Part shown: positions 59,252 through 64,000 of the stretch, piece by piece
How positions within the stretch are numbered: position 1 is the stretch's first letter
How the letters are laid out: the number at the start of each line of letters is the position of its first letter
Source: Pseudolachnospira sp051055405
GTDB lineage: Bacteria > Bacillota > Clostridia > Lachnospirales > Lachnospiraceae
Reading direction: 5' to 3'
Length of the DNA stretch: 64,000 nucleotides
Assembly: GCF_051055405.1 (NCBI RefSeq)
Contig: NZ_CP167068.1
Span: 372,001 to 436,000 of the forward strand
Made by a program: the position numbers and the translations under genes
Notes under the pieces: model-generated
The model's database searches: none
What the model saw: only the letters and a program-made list of their open reading frames with translations
What the model was told of the DNA's origin: nothing

Positions 59252-60190
59252 ATGGATCTGTTTCAATTGAAATGTTTTGTCAGAATTGTAGATTGCAAAA
59301 GTTTCACGGAAGCTTCCTATGAAGAGGCGATTTCCCAATCGTCCCTTTCCAAATATATCAGTAAATTGGAGGACGAACTGAAAGTAAAACTTTTTGACCG
59401 CAGTAAGAGACAAGTAGAACTTACGCCGGCTGGCCGGGAGTTTGAGCAATATGCGCGGACGATGCTAAACGAATATGAGCAGATGAAACATGCGATGAAA
59501 AAGTATTCGGTTGGAGGAATTTTGCATATTGGCAGCATTGAACATATGGGACGGGTTGGGTTGACCACGCCAATCGCTTCTTTTTTAAATCAATTCCCAG
59601 ATGGAGATGTAGAGATCGAGATTGAAAAGGGCGATACTTTGAGCCTAATGAATTTATTGGCTGTCAAAAAGATCGATATGGCGTTTATCGCTCATATCAT
59701 ATCGGCGGGAGGGGAAACCTCCAATATCGATGGGTATGATCTGGCTGCTTTTGATCGATATACTTTGGTAGAAGACGAATATCATTTGATTGTGAGCAGG
59801 AACCATCCGCTAGCCGGTAAGACATCGGTTTCCTGGGCAGCGTTGGCGGAGGAAAAATTAGTGATACTGGATCAAAGCTACAGCTTGAATGCAGTGATCC
59901 GAGACTCTTTCCGCCAAGCGGGAATTGTGCCGCATATTGCGTTTGAATGCGATCAGGTGGATACGATTCTCGGCCTGGTGGAAGAAAACTTTGGCGTATC
60001 TTTGCTTTCGAAACGAGTGGCGACCGCCCAGTATGATGTGACGGCGATCCGGTTGGACCGACCGCTATCCCGGAATACCGTGTTGGTTGTACCGAAAGAG
60101 ATTGAGAAGAAGCGGAAATTGATTCAACAGTTTGTCTGCCATATGGTAAAATATTATGAGAAGGACGGCCAAGGCGGCAGCCGGATTTAA
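59252..60190 (+). CDS. LysR-family transcriptional regulator, copy 2
   Basis: 312 residues. The ATG follows GTACGGAGGAGAGCGGCGG. The HTH is MDLFQLKCFVRIVDCKSFTEASYEEAISQSSLSKYISKLEDELKVKLFDRSKRQ (1-55), and the effector domain starts near 90 (GILHIGSIEHMGRVGLTTPIASFLNQFPDGDVEIE). It is divergent from the SLC13-2/FAD-2 operon and probably regulates it. It is clearly related to LysR-1 in size and layout but not recently duplicated, judging from the low identity of the effector domain. Confidence 0.92.
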   Translation: MDLFQLKCFVRIVDCKSFTEASYEEAISQSSLSKYISKLEDELKVKLFDRSKRQVELTPAGREFEQYARTMLNEYEQMKHAMKKYSVGGILHIGSIEHMGRVGLTTPIASFLNQFPDGDVEIEIEKGDTLSLMNLLAVKKIDMAFIAHIISAGGETSNIDGYDLAAFDRYTLVEDEYHLIVSRNHPLAGKTSVSWAALAEEKLVILDQSYSLNAVIRDSFRQAGIVPHIAFECDQVDTILGLVEENFGVSLLSKRVATAQYDVTAIRLDRPLSRNTVLVVPKEIEKKRKLIQQFVCHMVKYYEKDGQGGSRI

Positions 60191-60309
60191 AGGAGAAGAT
60201 TGGATGGGGATTTCCTCTTGCGGAGGATGGAATTCTGCTTTATAATCTTTTTGGATAAGCCTATTTTCTGCAATTTGTGGGAAAAGGTGAAGGAAGGAGG
60301 CGGATTCCA

Positions 60310-61017
60310 GTGTCCAATAAGGTACACATCCTGATCATTGAAGATGAAAAAAGTATCTGCAATTTTATCAAGGCTGCTCTTCAAGTACAAGATTACCGGA
60401 TCAGCATTGCCCATACGGCGGCGGAAGGCTTGTCGATCATTACTTCCCGCTGCCCGGATCTAGTCTTGTTGGATTTAGGGCTTCCGGATATGGAGGGAAG
60501 CGAGATTATTCGAAAGGTGCGGGAGTGGTCTAGTCTGCCGGTGATCGTAATTTCTGCCAGGACCCAGGAGCGGGAGAAGGTTCAGGTTTTGGATTTGGGT
60601 GCGGACGACTATATTACAAAACCCTTTGGATCGTCGGAACTTCTGGCAAGGATTCGGACGGCGCTGCGTCACAATAATCAGCTGGTGACGCCCAATGGCG
60701 GTCCCAGTTCCTGCTATCAGGTTGGGGAGTTATGTATTGATTTTGCAAGGCGTATTGTGACTTTAGCAGGGCAGGAAATCCACTTGACTGCCGTAGAATA
60801 TAAATTGGTGTCTCTGCTGGCAAAAAATGCGGGGCGTGTGGTGACCCATGATGCAATCATGACCCAGGTATGGGGGCCGTATGTGGAGGAAGATAATCGG
60901 ATTCTGCGGGTGAATATGGCCAATATTCGCCGGAAGATTGAAAAAAATCCTGCGGAACCCCGGTATATTTTTACGGAGATTGGTATTGGCTACCGGATGG
61001 CGGAGGAGAACAGTTAA
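60310..61017 (+). CDS. OmpR/KdpE-type response regulator
   Basis: 235 residues from a GTG start preceded by GAAGGAGGCGGATTCCA. The receiver domain has the acidic pair in IIEDEKS near 9, the phosphorylated Asp in LVLLDLGLPD near 53, Thr/Ser in VISARTQ near 81 and Lys in ITKPFG near 104. The C-terminal winged helix spans about 135-232 (LTAVEYKLVSLLAKNAGRVVTHDAIMTQVWG). Sequence style resembles KdpE, but no kdp genes or sensor kinase lie in the neighbouring sequence, so it is an orphan here and the potassium link is only by similarity. Confidence 0.88.
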   Translation: MSNKVHILIIEDEKSICNFIKAALQVQDYRISIAHTAAEGLSIITSRCPDLVLLDLGLPDMEGSEIIRKVREWSSLPVIVISARTQEREKVQVLDLGADDYITKPFGSSELLARIRTALRHNNQLVTPNGGPSSCYQVGELCIDFARRIVTLAGQEIHLTAVEYKLVSLLAKNAGRVVTHDAIMTQVWGPYVEEDNRILRVNMANIRRKIEKNPAEPRYIFTEIGIGYRMAEENS

Positions 61018-61065
61018 GACGGCAGAATGCGTCGCGGAAAATATTTTTGAAAGATATGGAAAAAA

Positions 61066-61105
61066 CCACGGGCAGGCGTTTTGATGACGCTGTCCGTGGC
61101 TTTTT
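61066..61105 (+). terminator. Terminator of the response regulator gene
   Basis: CCACGGGCAG (61066-61075) pairs with CTGTCCGTGG (61090-61099), then CTTTTT. Confidence 0.8.
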
Positions 61106-61110
61106 GGTTG

Positions 61111-61458
61111 TTACTTCTCTACTGATTCATTTTCTAAGCAATAATTGTAAAAATACAAGATTAGTTCACCGGGAGACGGTTTTTCTGTTAAACGGCGGCC
61201 CGCAATTCGTTCCAGTTCTTTTCGGTTCCCATGTTCCCAACAATCCTCCACGGCACGGGCGATGTTTCTAGCGACATTTTGAGGAGTGCTGCCAGTTTCC
61301 TTTGCAATTTCCGGATATAAGACACTGGTAAGGCAGCGAATAGGAAATTCTTTTTTCTGAACAACTGAAACAATAGCGCGGGTGAGCTGGCGGTAGCCCA
61401 CGGAAGCTGGACGACCGGAGATGCCGACCACAAGTCGATAGATTTCTTTTTGTTTCAT
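61111..61458 (-). CDS. Stand-alone Spo0A C-terminal-domain protein
   Basis: 115 residues from an ATG after AGGAGGAAAACGCT. It lacks a receiver domain and consists of the Spo0A DNA-binding fold: PASVGYRQLTRAIVSVVQ near 20, ILYPEIAKETGSTPQNVARNIARAVEDCW near 47-75 (the recognition-helix region), then GRRLTEKPSPGELILYFYNYC near the end. Full Spo0A has this fold after a receiver. Such a protein could bind 0A-box-like DNA without phosphorylation, as a modulator of sporulation or stationary-phase genes; this is inferred. TTTCGACG near 61593, upstream, is one base off a 0A-box core. Confidence 0.82.
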   Translation of the reverse strand: MKQKEIYRLVVGISGRPASVGYRQLTRAIVSVVQKKEFPIRCLTSVLYPEIAKETGSTPQNVARNIARAVEDCWEHGNRKELERIAGRRLTEKPSPGELILYFYNYCLENESVEK

Positions 61459-61833
61459 AGCGTTTTCCTCCTGATTCCTAATGCGTTTGATATGACAAAA
61501 ATAGGGTAAAAACTGGTAAAAAAGAGGGTAATGGACAGAATTGGATATGAATGTGTAAAAGTAAAGGAAAAATCTGTATCTATTTCCACATCTTTCGACG
61601 GAAGGCGACAAATAGCAAGAGAACGTGGGGCAGATGGAAAATCAGTAAGAAATATTTTATCAAAATGCTTGTTAAAGAAACGCTAAAATACGACAAGCGC
61701 TCTTGTCTTCATCGAAACGTAATGTTATGATAAATATGCAAATAGTTTTTTCTCCTAAGGCGCAGGACCCTCCCATTCCCCTGCGCCTTTGCTCTGTTTA
61801 AAAAAGGATGAAAAAAGAGTTTTTGGGGAATAC

Positions 61834-61862
61834 TTGACATATGTCAGAATCTGAGCTACACT
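61834..61862 (+). promoter_or_regulatory. Promoter of the DUF134-Mrp operon
   Basis: A perfect TTGACA (61834-61839), a 17-bp spacer and TACACT (61857-61862), 34 bp before the start. Confidence 0.82.
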
Positions 61863-61879
61863 ATATTCGACATAAGTCA
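61835..61879. promoter_or_regulatory. Twin palindromic operators
   Basis: TGACATATGTCA (61835-61846, perfect 12-bp palindrome, overlapping the -35) and CGACATAAGTCA (61868-61879, downstream of the -10) are 33 bp apart, and each is followed by GAA. Confidence 0.72.
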
Positions 61880-61896
61880 GAAATGGAGGTGCCTAT

Positions 61897-62268
61897 ATGC
61901 CAAGACCCCGGAAGTGCCGGCGGGTATGTTCTCTTCCTAGTATTGAAGGCGTAGCTCCCATTGGCGAGAGCGAGATGACAGACGACATCGTCATGAGCGT
62001 AGACGAGTATGAGGTGCTCCGCTTGATTGACTGGCAGGGGCTGACCCAGGAAGAATGCGCGGCGCAGATGGAGATTGCGCGTACGACGGTTACCGGAATC
62101 TATATGACGGCCCGGAGGAAACTGGCGGATGTCCTGGTGAACGGAAAGCGTCTTCGGATCGACGGCGGGGAGTTTGCTCTGTGTGAACACCGAACGGCAG
62201 GATGTGGAGCTGGGCGGGCATGCCCTTGCTGCAAAATAAGAAAAAGTGAGGAACTGGAAGATGAGTGA
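61897..62268 (+). CDS. DUF134 HTH protein
   Basis: 123 residues, starting MPRPRKCRRVCSLPSIEGVAP after AAATGGAGGTGCCTAT. The sigma-70 region-4-like HTH is at about 38-82 (VDEYEVLRLIDWQGLTQEECAAQMEIARTTVTGIYMTARRKLAD), preceded and followed by Cys-rich segments (CRRVC; CEHRTAGCGAGRACPCC), so a metal or iron-sulfur cofactor is plausible. DUF134 proteins typically sit beside Mrp and NifX-like genes, as here. It probably autoregulates its operon through the twin palindromes. The stop overlaps the Mrp start by 8 bases. Confidence 0.88.
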   Translation: MPRPRKCRRVCSLPSIEGVAPIGESEMTDDIVMSVDEYEVLRLIDWQGLTQEECAAQMEIARTTVTGIYMTARRKLADVLVNGKRLRIDGGEFALCEHRTAGCGAGRACPCCKIRKSEELEDE

Positions 62269-63112
62269 AAATTGTAGCCATAATTGTAAAACCTGCGGAA
62301 GCGACTGTTCCGAGCGGAAAGAACCGCAGAGTTTCCTGGAAAAACCCCATGAGATGTCTAAAATTCACCATGTGATCGCTGTCGTCAGCGGGAAGGGTGG
62401 AGTAGGAAAATCCTTGGTAACGTCGATGATGGCTGTTTTGATGCAGAGAAAAGGTTATCATGCGGCGATTTTGGATGCGGATGTGACTGGCCCCTCGATT
62501 CCAAAGGCATTTGGTATTCATGAGCGGGCGATGGCAAGCCCAGCCGGGATGCTTCCCGTGCCGACAAAGACTGGTATCGACGTTATGTCTTTGAATTTAC
62601 TTTTGGACAGTGACACAGACCCGGTCGTTTGGCGCGGGCCGATGATTGCCGGCGCAGTAAAACAATTTTGGACAGACGTGATCTGGAAGGATGTCGATTA
62701 TATGTTTGTGGATATGCCTCCGGGAACGGGCGATGTGCCGCTGACGGTGTTCCAGTCGATTCCAGTGGATGGGATTCTGGTGGTAGCGTCTCCCCAGGAA
62801 TTGGTTTCTATGATTGTGGAAAAGGCTGTTAAGATGGCAGAGATGATGAAGATACCAGTATTGGGGCTGGTGGAGAACATGTCGTATTTCCAATGTCCGT
62901 CCTGCGGGGAAAAGCACAATATTTTCGGGGAAAGCCATATTGAAGAGATTGCAGTCCGCTATGGCATCAGCCATGTGGCTAAATTACCGATGGAGCCGAA
63001 GATCGCGGCTCTCTGCGATGCTGGTAAGATTGAGGACGTGGAAGGCGAATGGCTGGATCATATGGCCGGCCATCTGGAATATTTGAATCAAAATAAGGAG
63101 GAAGAGAAATGA
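62261..63112 (+). CDS. Mrp/NBP35-type iron-sulfur carrier ATPase
   Basis: 283 residues. The N-terminal Cys-rich tail (CSHNCKTCGSDCSERKE, residues 4-20) resembles NBP35 cluster sites. The deviant Walker A is VVSGKGGVGKSLVTSM near 48, with DADVTGPSIPKAF near 77, DMPPGTGDVPLTV near 155, and the C-terminal CPSCG motif near 213 that bridges clusters in the dimer. Such P-loop ATPases assemble or transfer [4Fe-4S] clusters. It starts after GTGAGGAACTGGAAG and is translationally coupled to both neighbours. Confidence 0.92.
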   Translation: MSENCSHNCKTCGSDCSERKEPQSFLEKPHEMSKIHHVIAVVSGKGGVGKSLVTSMMAVLMQRKGYHAAILDADVTGPSIPKAFGIHERAMASPAGMLPVPTKTGIDVMSLNLLLDSDTDPVVWRGPMIAGAVKQFWTDVIWKDVDYMFVDMPPGTGDVPLTVFQSIPVDGILVVASPQELVSMIVEKAVKMAEMMKIPVLGLVENMSYFQCPSCGEKHNIFGESHIEEIAVRYGISHVAKLPMEPKIAALCDAGKIEDVEGEWLDHMAGHLEYLNQNKEEEK

Positions 63113-63495
63113 AGATTGCAGTGACCTACGAAGAGGGACAGGTGTTTCAGCATTTTGGACACACGGAAGCTTTTAAAGTGTATGAAGTAGAAGCGGGGAA
63201 GGTCGTATCTTCCGAAGTAATCGGAACCGAAGGAAACGGACATGGCGCTTTGGCCGGATTCCTTGCGGAAAAAGGGGTAAGCGTGTTGATCTGCGGCGGT
63301 CTGGGAGGCGGCGCGCGTATGGCGTTGGCGGAAGCCGGCATTGAGCTTTATCCTGGTGTCAGCGGCAGTGCAGACGCTGCGGTGGAAGCTCTGCTTCAGG
63401 GAGATTTGAATTTTGATCCGAATACGACCTGTCATCATCACGACCATGAGCATGGAGAAGGTGGATCCTGCGGCAATCATGGCTGCCATCATTAA
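63109..63495 (+). CDS. NifX/NifB-like iron-molybdenum cofactor-binding domain protein with His-rich tail
   Basis: 128 residues. The dinitrogenase cofactor-binding fold covers about 1-105 (MKIAVTYEEGQVFQHFGHTEAFKVYEVEAGKV, then VLICGGLGGGARMALAEAGIEL). The last 22 residues are unusually rich in His (CHHHDHEHGEGGSCGNHGCHH), a probable metal-binding tail. No nif genes are present, so the protein is one of the many non-nitrogenase members found with Mrp. ATGA overlap with the Mrp gene shows one operon. A role in binding a metal cluster is inferred. Confidence 0.88.
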   Translation: MKIAVTYEEGQVFQHFGHTEAFKVYEVEAGKVVSSEVIGTEGNGHGALAGFLAEKGVSVLICGGLGGGARMALAEAGIELYPGVSGSADAAVEALLQGDLNFDPNTTCHHHDHEHGEGGSCGNHGCHH

Positions 63496-63523
63496 GACGG
63501 CTTTGACGTCTCATTGAGATATT

Positions 63524-63572
63524 TATATTTGAAAAGAGATGTGGCCAAAGGCTGCATCTCTTTTCAAATATA
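63524..63572 (+). terminator. 18-bp inverted repeat after the NifX-like gene
   Basis: TATATTTGAAAAGAGATG (63524-63541) is perfectly inverted at 63555-63572. The 3' arm carries TTTT, so it probably ends the operon. Confidence 0.6.
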
Positions 63573-63573
63573 G

Positions 63574-63628
63574 GATTCAGGTGTAAAAAGGCCGCTTTTT
63601 TATACAGGGGCCCTTTTACACCTGAATC
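63574..63628. repeat. Second inverted repeat before the efflux gene
   Basis: GATTCAGGTGTAAAA (63574-63588) is perfectly inverted at 63614-63628, starting two bases after the previous repeat. Confidence 0.7.
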
Positions 63629-63652
63629 TATATAGGAAAGTATAGTCTATAG

Positions 63653-63681
63653 TTGACAAGAGCAGCGATTCGGAATAGGAT
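63653..63681 (+). promoter_or_regulatory. Promoter of the cation-efflux gene
   Basis: TTGACA (63653-63658), a 17-bp spacer and TAGGAT (63676-63681), 64 bp before the start. Confidence 0.65.
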
Positions 63682-63745
63682 AGAAAGAACAAAAACGGGA
63701 GCGTTTGGGGAGAAGGCGTGTTCCTGTTTCCGAAGGAGTTTTCAA

Positions 63746-64000
63746 ATGAAGAAGAGAACAGATAGGAGTTCCCTGGAAATGAAACTGGCCATGCGGGTAT
63801 CCACGGTGAGTATCGTTGGCAATCTGCTGCTGTCAGTGGGAAAGCTGGCGGCTGGCCTTTTGGCTCATTCCGGGGCGATGGTTTCCGACGCCGTTCACTC
63901 GGCTTCGGATGTGTTTAGTACTCTGATTGTAATTTTAGGTTTTAAACTGTCCAGGAAAAAAGCAGATGAAGATCATCCCTACGGCCATGAACGTCTGGAA
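63746..64000 (+). CDS. Cation diffusion facilitator transporter, 5' part
   Basis: The first 85 residues are visible; the gene runs off the window. It starts after CGAAGGAGTTTTCAA. After a charged start (MKKRTDRSSLEMKLAMRV), transmembrane helix 1 (VSIVGNLLLSVGKLAAGLLA) is followed by the CDF metal-binding signature SGAMVSDAVHSASDVFSTLIV (HxxxD). The family's histidine motif DHPYGHERLE follows. CDF proteins export Zn, Mn, Fe or Co in exchange for protons. Its place beside metal-cofactor genes is suggestive, but it has its own promoter. Confidence 0.92.
   Translation, partial: MKKRTDRSSLEMKLAMRVSTVSIVGNLLLSVGKLAAGLLAHSGAMVSDAVHSASDVFSTLIVILGFKLSRKKADEDHPYGHERLE

Larger units (their letters stand above)
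61459..61896. other. Divergent intergenic region, Spo0A-like / DUF134
   Basis: A 438-bp gap. It holds TTTTTTACC-type repeats on the minus strand in front of the Spo0A-like gene, a GGCGCAGG/CCTGCGCC hairpin near 61758-61788, and the DUF134 promoter and operators. No gene was recognised. Confidence 0.45.

Noticed and set aside
60310..61017. Assigning the gene symbol kdpE
   Set aside because: No kdpD or kdpFABC near it; similarity alone does not fix the function.
61897..63495. Nitrogenase cofactor operon
   Set aside because: NifX-like and Mrp proteins are present but no nifHDK, nifB or nifE/N genes are in the window.

Overview
The window reads as a piece of chromosome from a Gram-positive anaerobe of the class Clostridia, most likely a Lachnospiraceae member. 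The basis is a ClpC adaptor MecA, a glgC-glgD pair, a Spo0A-type DNA-binding domain, Cys-rich ferredoxin and DUF1858 proteins, tRNA genes without encoded CCA, a DUF3791/DUF3990 pair and strong AGGAGG ribosome sites. The species cannot be fixed from the sequence alone.

Layout. 1-28.4 kb is mostly core genome: the 3' end of dnaB, an amidohydrolase, a phospholipid-methyltransferase-like protein, asparaginase, DUF1858, ferredoxin, a MerR regulator, mecA, an anchored GH18 protein, an SbcCD/YhaNO-like pair, glgCD, a ketopantoate-reductase-like gene, pth-mfd, a foldase lipoprotein, a P-type ATPase, a patatin, aminopeptidase P, truA and rplM-rpsI. 28.5-39.7 kb is an accessory island: a self-regulated HTH-WYL/ClbS pair, a type IIS-like restriction-modification operon, two overlapping WYL-domain proteins, a structured non-coding RNA locus, a Ro60-like protein and the RNA ligase RtcB. 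39.8-51.8 kb holds a polyol dehydrogenase, six tRNAs, a polysaccharide deacetylase, shikimate kinase, an aldo/keto reductase, a BMP-type nucleoside ABC importer, a GNAT protein, a rhomboid and a decayed DUF3791/DUF3990 locus. 51.9-60.2 kb carries two copies of a LysR / FAD-oxidoreductase / SLC13-transporter module. 60.3-64 kb has an orphan response regulator, a stand-alone Spo0A C-terminal-domain protein, a DUF134-Mrp-NifX-like operon and the start of a cation-efflux gene.

The most notable system is at 34.2-39.7 kb. Two WYL proteins are followed by a terminator, a new promoter and about 380 nt of RNA built from three tandem modules with a period near 111 nt. Each module is closed by a stem starting AAG and ending CTT, is followed by GT, and carries CAGCAA just inside the stem. 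Each contains a 5-bp/7-nt anticodon-like arm, and the arms show different anticodons. The last module is a nearly complete tRNA cloverleaf with a CAU anticodon. Directly downstream are a Ro60-like ring/vWA protein and RtcB. This resembles known Ro-Y RNA-Rtc RNA-repair operons, but with tandem tRNA mimics and WYL proteins in place of the usual regulator.

Other structures that the genes do not explain are a 101-bp intergenic repeat present twice, a MITE-like element of about 286 bp, a 30-bp-arm palindrome, and three sets of repeated palindromic operators (HTH-WYL, LysR and DUF134). All folds and alignments were done by eye.
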